Positions 11,067-21,016 of a DNA stretch of 64,000 nt are shown one piece after another. Positions within the stretch are counted from its first letter, which is position 1, and the number at the start of each line of letters is the position of its first letter. Below the pieces are notes generated by a model. The model did no database searches. It worked only from the letters and a program-made list of their open reading frames with translations, and was not told the DNA's origin. Position numbers and translations under genes: made by a program. The stretch covers positions 18,104,001 through 18,168,000 of the forward strand of contig NC_087092.1 of NCBI RefSeq assembly GCF_963855985.1, in the 5' to 3' direction. Source of the DNA: Ostrinia nubilalis (lineage: Eukaryota > Arthropoda > Insecta > Lepidoptera > Crambidae).

Positions 11067-14000
11067 ATGTCACTCTTAAGCAAACGTTCGACGCGAAAAA
11101 CGTTAAGAAAATCTAAATCTAAATCAATCGAACATGAATATTCTATGCAAGATTTACCGTCTTTGCGTCGAAAGCGAACAATTTCTATTAAACGATTGAA
11201 CAAAGCTTTGGAAGTTGGTCAATTAGCGACAAGCGACCCTTCTCAGCGCGATTTGTTCTTTTCTTATCACCAAGACATTAAACAAATAGCAGAAACATTT
11301 GAAGACGCACACTTCAACATATTAGAACTTTTAGATGATACGGACGACCTGGATTCTTGTATACAGGAGCAATTTGATGACACTTATTACAAAATCGAAT
11401 CTATTTACCGTACCTTAACTCGGAGTGAAGATGCTGAATTACAGCAATCGAAAAGCGTCTCGTCATCGTTCAATATTCGGTTGCCAAAAATAACGCTTCC
11501 TACTTTTTCTGGTAACATCAAACAATGGCCGGAGTACTTTGATACATTTAACGCTTTAATTCACAATTCATCTTCACTCACCGACACGGAAAGGTTTCAC
11601 TATTTGGTATCATCTCTTAGCGGCGACGCATTGTCCATAGTTAAAGCATTCCCATTAACTCACGAGCATTATAATGATGCGTACCAAGCCTTATGCGGCA
11701 GGTATAAAAATAAACGCGATCTTGCTTTTACTTGTTGGCGCGAAATCCTTAATATTGAGTTTAAATCTAAAGATGCAAGGGAATTTCGTAAATCGCTTGA
11801 TATAGTGGACGAAAACTTAAGTATTTTGAAAACTATCAACTTACCGGTTCAAAATTGGAACTTTGTTTTAGTCTATCATTTATTATCGAAATTAGATACA
11901 ACCATGCGTCGTAGCTTTGAAGAAAAGTATTGTGATATCGAGTTTCCAACATATGACCAGTTGAAACTATTCTTGCAATCTAAATGTGAAGCTTTAATAC
12001 GTGATACACATTTTTTAGATACATCAAAATCGAAGCCTATTCAAAATTCTATAAAACGCCCTAGTGTGTCGCACACCTTAGTGGCTGCGAACGATAACCG
12101 GCCTGCAACTTCGAGTGATAACGTAAAACCCATTCAGAAGTGTTCATATTGCAATGATACACATTCAATCTCATCGTGTTCTGAGTTTCGTAAGAAATCT
12201 ATCGATGAACGTATAAAAATAGCTGAAGAAAAGAAGTGGTGCTATAATTGCTTAAAGTCGTCTCATCAAATTAAAAATTGTAATTCTTTCTTTACTTGCC
12301 GGTTTTGTAAACGCAAACATCACACATTGCTTCACCGCGATAAGTCCGATGCGCCCAGTGTGTCATCATCTTTATTCACAAGATCGCAGTCAAAGCCTAC
12401 TGTTTTACTTGCCACCGCTATTGTGCAGGTGAAGGACGCTCACGGCGACTTGCAATCTTTTCGTGCACTTTTTGACACGGGAAGCCAAAGTAACTTTATA
12501 ACGGAATCGGCTGTTAAGCGTTTGCAATTGGTACCGACTCAAACTTCAGTTAGTGTTAGCGGACTCGGAGATGCTTGTGCACCTATTAACGGTGACGTCA
12601 CTTGTTGCGTAGGCACAAACAATAAAATTGTTTACACATTGAAAATGCATGTAATTTCTAAAATATGTAGCGATCAACCTATAGCTCAATTAAATACATC
12701 TCGATGGTCGCACATTAAATCGATTACTTTAGCGGATCCTAGTTTCGATATTCCCGGACCGATTGATATATTGTTTGCTGCTGATGTTTTTGCCGAATCG
12801 CTGTTAGGACAGCAAATCAAGGGAAGTCAAAATCAACCTACGGCTTTTAATTCGATTTTCGGTTGGCTTCTCCTTGGTAAAACGTATTTGAATCATAGCA
12901 CGGCATTACTCACACATACGTTATCATTCAGTATCGATCACGAGTTAAACTCGTTAGTGAAACGGTTTTGGGAACTAGATAACGTACCTAAAGCAACTTC
13001 ATTGACACCGGAAGAACAGTTATGCGAAAATAAGTTTGTCACCGAGCACGAGCGTGACACTTCCGGTAGATATATCGTTAAATATCCGTTCAAGGATGAT
13101 TCTGATCCTATGTTTCAAGGTTCTCGCGAGGTGGCGTTACGACGGTTTCATGCGATTGAAAAACGACTATCTCGTGACAATGAATTATACACTCAATATC
13201 GCGAATTCATGTCAGACTATATCGAGTCCAATCACATGTCACTAGTGCCACTCGATCAAATGGGCAGGGGTAAATATTACATCCCACATCACTGTGTCTT
13301 ACGTCCTGACTCCACAACGACACGTCTTCGCGTTGTGTTCGATGCGTCTGCAAAGGATTTAAACGCTCGTTCTTTTAATGACACGCAATTAATCGGTCCA
13401 AAGTTACAACCCGACATTTTTAAAATTCTTTTAAACTTTCGACAACATCAAATCGTCGTCATGGCTGATGTTCGCCAAATGTATCGGCAGATTTTAGTTT
13501 CGCCTGATCACCGAGAGTATCAACGTATTCTCTGGAGACCGTCGCCCAGCGACGTGCTTCGAGAGTATCGTTTGAATACGGTTACTTACGGTGTCGCTTC
13601 ATCTCCTTATCTCGCTTGCCGTACTTTGCGACACCTCGCTGATGATGAAGGAGATGCATATCCTCTGGCGAAACAAATCGTTAAATCGCACGTGTATGTC
13701 GACGATGTGGTTTGCGGATTTGACAGCTTTGACGTTGCTCAAGAAGCAAAGACGCAACTTATCAAACTTTTTAACTTGGGTCGTTTTGAATTGCGGAAGT
13801 GGGTTAGCAACGAACCGCAGCTCTTGTCTGATTTGCCCATTGAACTACACCTACAAGGTTCAGTGTCTCTTGACCAAGCGGAACCCTCGCCGTTGAAGGT
13901 TCTCGGCCTTAAATGGGACCCTTCATCCGATTCTTTTCTTTTCTCAGTAACACCTGAAAGTAAAACGTGTACAAAACGTTCTATTCTAAGCGAACTCGCT

Positions 14001-16256
14001 CGGATTTTTGATCCCCTCGGCTTTCTTTCACCAATCACAATCCAAGCTAAATGCTTGATCCAAAAACTTTGGATTCTCGGTGTAGATTGGGACGAAACGC
14101 CACCTATCGAAGTCGTCCGTTCATGGACTTCTTATTCCGATCAACTTCCGAATCTTACTCGTCTTCGTATACCACGCAAACTTACCTGTTCGAATTCAAA
14201 ATCGTATGAACTGCATGGCTTCTGTGACAGTTCCGAAATTGCTTATGGCGCTGTCATTTACTTACGCACAGTTGATGAGACTGGTAACGTTAAAGTTTTT
14301 TTTGTTTGCTCTAAAGCTCGAGTAGTTCCTTTGAAACGTATTCCATTGCCTCGATTGGAGCTTTGCGCTGCAGTTTTATTAGCTGACCTAAACAAATATG
14401 TTCGTGACACTTACCTTTCTGACATTCCCATCAATTCAGTTTTCTTGTGGTCAGATGCTACGATCGTTTTGTCCTGGCTTCGTTCCCATTCTTCTCGATG
14501 GACCACTTTTGTAGCAAATCGTGTAAGTCACATACAAGAGATCTCACCTTCCGAATGTTGGCACCACGTTTCTTCTGGAGACAATCCAGCTGACATCTGT
14601 TCTCGCGGACTTCTTCCTAATGAAATTTTAAATAATTCCTTATGGTGGGCAGGACCGTGTTGGCTGTCACAGGAGAAAGAGTCGTGGCCTTCTCACTCTC
14701 TTGCTTTATCAAAGCAGGACGAGGATCTTGTACAAGCTGAATCTCGCAAGTCAGTGGCATTAGTGACGGGAAATGTAAATGAAAGCGACAATTTTAACGT
14801 TTTATCCGACTTGACGAACAGATTTTCATCTTTACAAAAACTTTTAAACGTTCTATCGTATGTTAATCGTTTTATCAACCGACTTCGAAAGCGCTGTAAT
14901 AAACATGAAAACATTTTCATAAATAACGTCGAACGTCACAACGCATTAATGCAGTTAGTTAAACACACACAACTTCAAACCTTTTCAAATGAGATTGCTA
15001 ATCTCAAATCTCAAAAACCTTTAGCAAAACAATTTCGAAAACTTAATCCGTTTATCGACGACTTTGGTTGCCTCAGGGTGGGCGGTAGACTTTCACGCTC
15101 AGGACTGGAGTATGATCACAAACATCCTGCTCTGTTACCCTCAGATCATTCGCTAACTGATCTAATAATCAACTTCATTCATCGTAGCTATTGTCACCCA
15201 GGCGTCAATACGACTCATTTTTTGCTCTTGCAGCAATTTTGGGTAGTTTCTGCAAAACGGACAATTCGCCGCATTCTTGCTAAATGCATAAATTGCTACC
15301 GATTGCATCCACAGCCGTTGCAACCATTCATGAGCGACCTTCCGGCTTACCGTGTTAACCAGGTGAAGCCTTTCTCTGTGGTGGGTGTCGATTTTGGCGG
15401 ACCGTTCCGCATAAAATTAGGTCCTCATCGTGGCGCGAAGATCGATAAAGCGTACCTCTGTCTGTTTATATGCCTCGCAACTAAAGCGGTCCACTTGGAG
15501 ATCGTGTCTACGCTATCCACAGACGGTTTCATCGCTGCTCTTCGCCGTTTCGTAGCACGTCGCGGTCGTTGCAATGTCATACATGCCGATTGTGGAACCA
15601 ACTTCGTCGGTACTCGAAACCAACTTGCATCTTTAATGCAAGATGCTTCACAAGCGGAGAAGATTGAATTCAAATTCAATCCTCCCTCGGCTCCCCACTT
15701 CGGAGGTGTTTGGGAGATACAAATTAAAGCGGCTAAAAGTCATTTATATCGGGTCGTTGGCGATCAAGTCTTAACTTTTGAAGAGCTGACGACACTTTTC
15801 GTACAAATCGAAGCCATTTTAAATTCGAGACCGTTGTGTCCCGTAAGTGCTGATCCCAGCGATCTGTCAGCATTGACACCAGGTCATTTCTTAACGTTAG
15901 AACCGTTAACAGCGGTCCCCGATGAGGATCTTTCTTCCATTAACATTAATCGGCTTCATCGGTGGCAGTTGTTGCAATCTTTCCATCAGAATTTCTGGTC
16001 CAGATGGAAACACGAATACCTTAACTCTTTAACGCAACGCGCTAAATGGACCAAAGATTCAAAACCATTAGCTGTGGGATCGATGGTCATCATTAAGGAT
16101 GACAATCGAGCGCCGTTACACTGGACCCTCGGTAGGGTACAGCAGCTCATTGCTGGAGCTGACGGAATCGTTAGAATCGCCATGGTTAAAACTGCAACCA
16201 ATAACTTGATTCAGCGATCATTGGTTAAGTTATGCCCTCTGCCAATCGAGGCCTAA
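11067..16256 (+). CDS. BEL/Pao Gag-Pol polyprotein, intact (1729 aa)
   Basis: Encodes the capsid-like and enzymatic parts needed for copy-and-paste retrotransposition. In order: a basic N-terminus; a gag-like DUF1759 region (about 135-310, LPKITLPTFSG then QWPEYFDTF); a Cys-rich region with C358 and a CCHC knuckle C392-C395-H400-C405, followed by a second Cys/His cluster (411-423); an aspartic protease with FDTGS at 469-473; reverse transcriptase with D801 and YVDD at 877-880; Pao-type RNase H (D1054, E1098, D1130); an integrase zinc domain (H1372/H1377, C1407, C1410); an integrase core with D1442, D1508 (HADCGTNF) and E1550 (FGGVWE); and a C-terminal DUF5641-like segment (HWTLGRVQQL). The length suits a single-ORF BEL/Pao element and no envelope ORF follows. 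The ATG at 11067 is the first in frame. All key residues are present, so it may encode working enzymes. Domains are read by eye. Confidence 0.95.
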   Translation: MSLLSKRSTRKTLRKSKSKSIEHEYSMQDLPSLRRKRTISIKRLNKALEVGQLATSDPSQRDLFFSYHQDIKQIAETFEDAHFNILELLDDTDDLDSCIQEQFDDTYYKIESIYRTLTRSEDAELQQSKSVSSSFNIRLPKITLPTFSGNIKQWPEYFDTFNALIHNSSSLTDTERFHYLVSSLSGDALSIVKAFPLTHEHYNDAYQALCGRYKNKRDLAFTCWREILNIEFKSKDAREFRKSLDIVDENLSILKTINLPVQNWNFVLVYHLLSKLDTTMRRSFEEKYCDIEFPTYDQLKLFLQSKCEALIRDTHFLDTSKSKPIQNSIKRPSVSHTLVAANDNRPATSSDNVKPIQKCSYCNDTHSISSCSEFRKKSIDERIKIAEEKKWCYNCLKSSHQIKNCNSFFTCRFCKRKHHTLLHRDKSDAPSVSSSLFTRSQSKPTVLLATAIVQVKDAHGDLQSFRALFDTGSQSNFITESAVKRLQLVPTQTSVSVSGLGDACAPINGDVTCCVGTNNKIVYTLKMHVISKICSDQPIAQLNTSRWSHIKSITLADPSFDIPGPIDILFAADVFAESLLGQQIKGSQNQPTAFNSIFGWLLLGKTYLNHSTALLTHTLSFSIDHELNSLVKRFWELDNVPKATSLTPEEQLCENKFVTEHERDTSGRYIVKYPFKDDSDPMFQGSREVALRRFHAIEKRLSRDNELYTQYREFMSDYIESNHMSLVPLDQMGRGKYYIPHHCVLRPDSTTTRLRVVFDASAKDLNARSFNDTQLIGPKLQPDIFKILLNFRQHQIVVMADVRQMYRQILVSPDHREYQRILWRPSPSDVLREYRLNTVTYGVASSPYLACRTLRHLADDEGDAYPLAKQIVKSHVYVDDVVCGFDSFDVAQEAKTQLIKLFNLGRFELRKWVSNEPQLLSDLPIELHLQGSVSLDQAEPSPLKVLGLKWDPSSDSFLFSVTPESKTCTKRSILSELARIFDPLGFLSPITIQAKCLIQKLWILGVDWDETPPIEVVRSWTSYSDQLPNLTRLRIPRKLTCSNSKSYELHGFCDSSEIAYGAVIYLRTVDETGNVKVFFVCSKARVVPLKRIPLPRLELCAAVLLADLNKYVRDTYLSDIPINSVFLWSDATIVLSWLRSHSSRWTTFVANRVSHIQEISPSECWHHVSSGDNPADICSRGLLPNEILNNSLWWAGPCWLSQEKESWPSHSLALSKQDEDLVQAESRKSVALVTGNVNESDNFNVLSDLTNRFSSLQKLLNVLSYVNRFINRLRKRCNKHENIFINNVERHNALMQLVKHTQLQTFSNEIANLKSQKPLAKQFRKLNPFIDDFGCLRVGGRLSRSGLEYDHKHPALLPSDHSLTDLIINFIHRSYCHPGVNTTHFLLLQQFWVVSAKRTIRRILAKCINCYRLHPQPLQPFMSDLPAYRVNQVKPFSVVGVDFGGPFRIKLGPHRGAKIDKAYLCLFICLATKAVHLEIVSTLSTDGFIAALRRFVARRGRCNVIHADCGTNFVGTRNQLASLMQDASQAEKIEFKFNPPSAPHFGGVWEIQIKAAKSHLYRVVGDQVLTFEELTTLFVQIEAILNSRPLCPVSADPSDLSALTPGHFLTLEPLTAVPDEDLSSININRLHRWQLLQSFHQNFWSRWKHEYLNSLTQRAKWTKDSKPLAVGSMVIIKDDNRAPLHWTLGRVQQLIAGADGIVRIAMVKTATNNLIQRSLVKLCPLPIEA

Positions 16257-16389
16257 CTTAATTTCAATCTCGTATCGTATTCGTATCATATCGTTTTTCG
16301 TAAACTTAGTTTTAGTTTTATCAATAGTTTATCGTATATATCGTTTATCAATCTTAGCGTTAGTAATTAACCAGAAAATACCATAGATA

Positions 16390-16404
16390 TTTTGGTGGGC
16401 GGGA
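16390..16404 (+). promoter_or_regulatory. Polypurine tract of the BEL/Pao element
   Basis: The G-rich run TTTTGGTGGGCGGGA lies directly before the 3' LTR, where the primer for plus-strand synthesis is expected. It is interrupted by a few pyrimidines, as is common in insect elements. Confidence 0.6.
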
Positions 16405-16900
16405 TGTTCCGTCATCGTAACTTTTCGTTTAATTTTCATAATAATCGCGGGTATCGATGTCTCTGCATAAGTATCAATGTAGTGACAAAACGCAGTCAAA
16501 CTAGGCTGCTTATGCGCTCCGTCCTTCGAGTTGGATTTTTATTGACAACTTGAGGGCAGTCACGCTTTGGAGGCCGCACCGGTCACATCGCCATCTTCTA
16601 TTCGTAATCTAACGGGCCCGTCGACGCGTGTGCTAGTCACCCTCCCATGTGATCTCAACTTACCTCATCATCTACACGCCCAAATGTGCTAGAAACCGAA
16701 GGAATTCCCAACTGCTGCTGCCCATACTCGAGGTGGAACTGTCAACGATCTGCTCAAGGTACGTGAGTGCATAGTATTTTGTCATTGCGTACTGCTCGTA
16801 CAGAACATCGATCCCTTTTTTACCGGCAAGCCTTCTACGGTTTGATCCAGGTGTAGCAGGAAGCCACCAATCGCCTTTTAATCGTGGTGCGTTTGCTACA
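16405..16900 (+). repeat. 3' LTR of the BEL/Pao element
   Basis: Same length and, by eye, same sequence as the 5' LTR. It is followed directly by the CATGG target duplication. Confidence 0.95.
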
Positions 16901-17130
16901 CATGGTATACCTACATAAATATTAATAATTCGTCCTAATAAATAAGTAGGTAATTAGTAATTATTTTTCTACGTTTTAGTGTAGGTTTTTTTCAGTGTCA
17001 GTGATTCCTCGACATTTGTGGGCTAACATAGAAATATTTAAGTTTTACATGCTAGGACTATAACATGGAAATTTCAGCTGGTAACATAAAATAATATTAA
17101 GGTGATATGAATAGGAGCGATTTTACAGAA

Positions 17131-17136
<6 letters not shown>

Positions 17137-17187
<51 letters not shown>

Positions 17188-17225
17188 CGCGCGCGCGTGC
17201 GTGCGTGCGTGCGTGAGTGTGTGTA
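17137..17225. repeat. (GT)n/(GC)n/(GTGC)n microsatellite
   Basis: A run of GT passes into GC, then GCGT repeats, then GT again. The apparent His/Ala/Arg-rich minus-strand ORF across it is an artefact of the repeat. Confidence 0.95.
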
Positions 17226-17555
17226 GCAAACTTTAATGGGTAAGCAACTATTTTATCAGTATCAGCATATGACATCTTCAATAGGCAAGCTCCAAGGTAT
17301 CCATGAAGCTCAAGCTTCATTGGGATTAAACTACAAAATTTTAAAATATCTCTGCGCTATCGAGAAACAACCGATTGTCCAGCAACACTAGTGAACAATA
17401 CATTAATTTAATGTGTCCAAAATCTCATTTCGTGGCCTAATCACCTTCGGAGGCACTCGAGTGAGCGTCGTGTAGCCTGTAGCCGTTAATACGAGACTTT
17501 TATTCCCTTAATTAATTTTATTATTGTTAAAATGACCAAGATCCGGTTTCTAATT

Positions 17556-17640
17556 CAAATTCAAATTCAAATTCAAATTATTTATTTGCAGAATGTGGTA
17601 CATTAGATGTTACATAATTATTAACGGCCGTTATTGTAGG
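17556..17640 (-). mobile_element. LINE 3' tail with (AATTTG)n end
   Basis: Repeats of TTCAAA are followed by ATTTATTTGCAGAATGTGGTACATTAGATG. A related junction occurs at 51735-51800. The arrangement looks like the reverse complement of a LINE 3' end. Its 5' limit is uncertain because a MITE begins at 17681. Confidence 0.4.
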
Positions 17641-17680
17641 GACTTGAGACAACAAAAAGGGCACTAAAATGTGAGGTTTA

Positions 17681-17857
17681 AGGCTGGTTTTAGAATCGCG
17701 CTGACCGCTCGCTGATCGTCGGCGCTGACACATCAATATGTATGTAATTGAAGGGAACGTTCCTGAGTGACACTGATCGCTCGGCGCCGACGCTTCATAC
17801 ATTTCGGCTGTCAGCGCTGGCGGTCAGCGTTTGTCAGCGTGACTCTAAAACCAGTCT
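17681..17857. mobile_element. TA-flanked MITE, 177 bp
   Basis: Inverted ends AGGCTGGTTTTAGAATCGCG and its near-complement are flanked by TA at 17679-17680 and 17858-17859. The interior is rich in GCTGAC/GTCAGC and GATCG motifs, so much of it can fold on itself. There is no ORF. The size and TA target suggest a Tc1/mariner-related non-autonomous element. Confidence 0.65.
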
Positions 17858-17934
17858 TACAGTAGGTATTTCTGGTAATTTCTGATCTGTAGCCTTCCCA
17901 ACAGTGTGTTCCATTTTCATTCAGTTATATGTCC

Positions 17935-18117
17935 TACTTGACTTAATGTCCTATGCCCCCTAGATGCAGAGGGCGTCCACAACAGTCCTCCATCGCGTTC
18001 GATCTTGAGCTTCGCGTTTGATCTCGCTCTAAGCACGGCTCTAAGTTTTGCCGATTTTGTTCGCCTCGTCTGCTACTGTGCGCCGCCAAGTCTGCTTGGG
18101 GCGACCATAGACCATAA
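17935..18117 (-). mobile_element. RTE-like LINE 3' fragment, subfamily 2
   Basis: The minus strand encodes a fragment with QADLAAHSSRRG and NAMEDCCGRPL, matched by the better copy at 50792-51022. It is the C-terminal end of an RTE-like reverse transcriptase ORF. A 7-bp repeat TCAGTTA on either side (17921 and 18118) may be the target duplication. It carries an extra insertion relative to the other copy. Confidence 0.5.
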
Positions 18118-18124
18118 TCAGTTA

Positions 18125-18950
18125 AAGCAAACCTTTTAAATTCGTAATAAAGATATTGAATTGCTTTTGTGGTTTGTTTATTCTGTGTGCACAATTTTAT
18201 TTTGTCAACTTTTGTTCGTTTATCAAAAATGCCCGAGAGAAATCAGATAGCTTCCTGAATTATTAAACTCCTCAATGTCGGTTTCAACGGCACGATGTTT
18301 ACCTGGCGGATTAGGGAGTTATTTCCGATGGAAAACGTCATTTATAATTTATGTAAACGTGACATTCATTCACGGAAGAAGCGACTTTTTCAAAATATGA
18401 AAGCGTATTGTTGTTTGACGAGGATATATTATCGTGTTGAGGATGTATTACGTGGAGGGTTCCGGTACATGTACCGGATAAATGTCAAATTGGATTATAC
18501 TATTTCTTTAACATTCAGCTACTTAAAAAGAAACAAATGGTACTGATTGGTGCTTTGGGATAATTAGTTATCTAGTGCGTCTCTCGGGCTGTGTACCGTC
18601 GAGTTATGAAGGCATCTTCTAAGCAAGCTAGTTTTATGTAGGTATCTATAGATCGGATTGGGAGAAATTGTGATCATGTGTCAATCCGTTTATTATTTGT
18701 TTTTGGGGATCTCTAAATAAAGGAACACATAATAAAAAGGGTTTTTGAAAATCTGCTGTTGTAATGAGGAAGCTTGTAGTATACGAGTGCTAATAAGCGC
18801 AGTAAATCATGCGCACACGCGTTATGGCTGAGCTCCCCACGAGTGCGTTATGTATGACCCGATAGGGGGACCCTTTGCTATGGGCCCGTGCCACGTAACG
18901 CGAAGGAGCGTTTTGTTTGTGGGATATACTCTGAGGTCTCTACCTCAAAA
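18125..18950. other. Gene-free sequence
   Basis: No recognised coding or mobile content. An open frame at 18295-18546 has no family signature. Confidence 0.35.
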
Positions 18951-18956
18951 TCAAAT

Positions 18957-19033
18957 ATTGAAAAATTATAAATAACTTGAAAAAATCGAACTGCCGGCAG
19001 TTATATTTTTTCAAGTTATTTATAATTTTCAAA
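18957..19033. repeat. Hairpin with about 35-bp arms centred on GCCGGC
   Basis: AAATTATAAATAACTTGAAA occurs left of a CTGCCGGCAG centre and its complement on the right, with few mismatches. It may be a tiny palindromic MITE or an old foldback. No target duplication was identified. Confidence 0.6.
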
Positions 19034-21012
19034 TTAGTTTGAGAAGCGACTCTTAACGCTAAAAATTAAATAACTATCAAATATTTATTTGTATATTTTG
19101 TAATACCCAAGTGCCCATTGCACTGGTCTATTATGACGAACGATCAATATTTGCTCGTTGGCGTATGTAATTGTACAATTACATCAATTATGTAACTGCA
19201 ATCGTGCAAACGTCTCACACTTAGTCTGACTGACTCAAGATCCAAGGAAAGCTGTTTCGAACCTTGCCACCGCTGCACTGCATAGCTTAGCACGAGGGGT
19301 TAACGGGACTATTAGTAAATTATGCAAATCGAATTACTATGTTTTTTAAAGCAAACTCCTGGGTCCAGGTGCATTTTTATAGATTAAGAAACTTTCCCGC
19401 TCTGCTTGTGCATAGTGCGATCGGCATTACGAGTCTTTTACGAGCACCGCGCAGTCCAAGACGCCGCGTTAAGGTGATGCCTTGCGAATATTGGGCGTTT
19501 TAAAGAAGCGCAGAATTAGTTTTAATCGTACTTTTCTTATTACTTATGTTCTTATTTTGAAATATGTCATAGTTGACTAATAAATCTAGTGTCTGGTCGA
19601 AGCCGAAACATGAATGGAAACAATTTTCTCGATAAAAAAAAATCCAAAGATGACCCTTCTATTACTCGGTTTTACGTTTCATAAGCAGATAGGCTAATAT
19701 TTCAATACCAAATTTTGTATATTGGTAAGGTAATAACATATTCTAAGTACTGGTCGAGTTATTTTCTTTAAATAGTGTTTGGTTTTTAAATAAATACATG
19801 ATTTCCGATTTTTGTCGCTTACATTATTTTATTCCGCGCCGCGCGCGCTATTGCTGTCCCTTTCCTCGCACTGAGAAATCATATTTCTATCCCTCTGTGT
19901 GCGAGGCATTCAGTCGGCCGAAAACTTTTACGAGGTAGCGCCTTAAGGGATAATTGCCGCGTATCGTTTGTTGTTATAGCCCCCCCCCCCCCCCCTGTAA
20001 GTCGCCATTGTGTAAAACTATATCGGATGATACTGCATGCTTGCGACAAACTGTTATTGCCTATACTTTCCTTTTAATATCAATTAGCGTGGTCGAAACT
20101 TAGTCGATTTTCTTTTCTATCTAAATGGACTCCGAATGGTCTGTGATTAATGCTCTCAATCCTGTTTTCTTGTATCCTTTTATTGTAACTAGCGATCGTC
20201 TGTGGCTTTGGTTGCGTGAAATTTATTGAAAAATATTACTAAAATATGTATATTTCGATCTATTTTGCCAACATTATAACCTTCACTGTTGCTCTGTCTA
20301 GACCTAGACATAATATTATGACACACAACAGTTTAGGACAGCGCGTTCTACTTGGTTGCTTTAAGTATAGCTTTTTGATTAATAAGTAACTCATGGTTGT
20401 ACACTCATGGTCTAATAAACATTTTCATTTACTCCCTATCCCGTTCGTGCTCACTATACGGACTATAAACAGAATACTATATCACAAACTTGAAGTATTT
20501 GGAATAATTTTGGCGAACTTTGATGCACGAAGAAAATGTCAGCGTTAGCCATTCACAAACGCAGGGCGCCGCCCGCCCTCGGCCGCCCAAACCAGGCTGG
20601 TCGTCGCGTTGTTGCAAAGTCGGTGTAATCCGAGGTATTCCCGGACTTGGAGATTGCCTGGAATATAATTATTATTTGGTTTAATGGCTTCATTTCATAA
20701 GCTAAGATATTTGAGTACTAAATGTAAACTTTGAGTTAATGTTCTTAACTAGTGTGGTAGGTCTGGTTAGCTTTTACCAGTGCAGCAGTGAGATAGGTTT
20801 AATATTGTCTACTTTCTTCTTTATAATCAGAAAATCGGGGAAAACTAGTAGTACCTAGTTAGATTCTAAACACGGAATTCCAAAGTAGAAATGAATTATT
20901 TTTATTATTAAAGTAGGTACTTCTTTAAATTATCAGAAAACTCTAACCACTCATCGGCGATGATGGTGACTATGAAATGAAAACATAGGACAATTTATTT
21001 TTGCACTAGCCT
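19034..21012. other. Gene-free sequence with a homopolymer C run
   Basis: Contains a run of about 16 C at 19980-19995 and a GC-rich patch at 20555-20650. No exon or transposon end was supported. Confidence 0.4.
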
Positions 21013-21016
21013 TTAA

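Larger units (their letters stand above)
9647..16900 (+). mobile_element. Full-length BEL/Pao LTR retrotransposon
   Basis: Two 496-bp LTRs (9647-10142 and 16405-16900), each TGTT...ACA, bracket a primer-binding site, a single gag-pol ORF and a polypurine tract. A 5-bp target duplication CATGG (9642-9646 and 16901-16905) flanks the element, the usual length for BEL/Pao. Reading the LTRs side by side I saw no difference, and the ORF has no stop or shift. Both point to a recent and possibly still active insertion. Confidence 0.95.
9619..16991 (-). repeat. Right arm of the inverted repeat, split by the LTR element
   Basis: The segment 9619-9646 plus 16901-16991 is the near-perfect reverse complement of 9475-9589 once the LTR retrotransposon and one CATGG copy are removed. 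About 115 bp per arm can pair with only isolated mismatches, for example TTCTGG against TTTTGG. Confidence 0.7.

Noticed and set aside
13036..16201. Smaller ORFs inside the BEL/Pao polyprotein on both strands
   Set aside because: They are out-of-frame shadows of the intact gag-pol ORF.
17123..17320. His/Ala/Arg-rich minus-strand ORF
   Set aside because: It is produced by translation of the GT/GC microsatellite.
19980..19995. Poly-C run as a functional motif
   Set aside because: A simple homopolymer with no structure around it; its length may also be unreliable.
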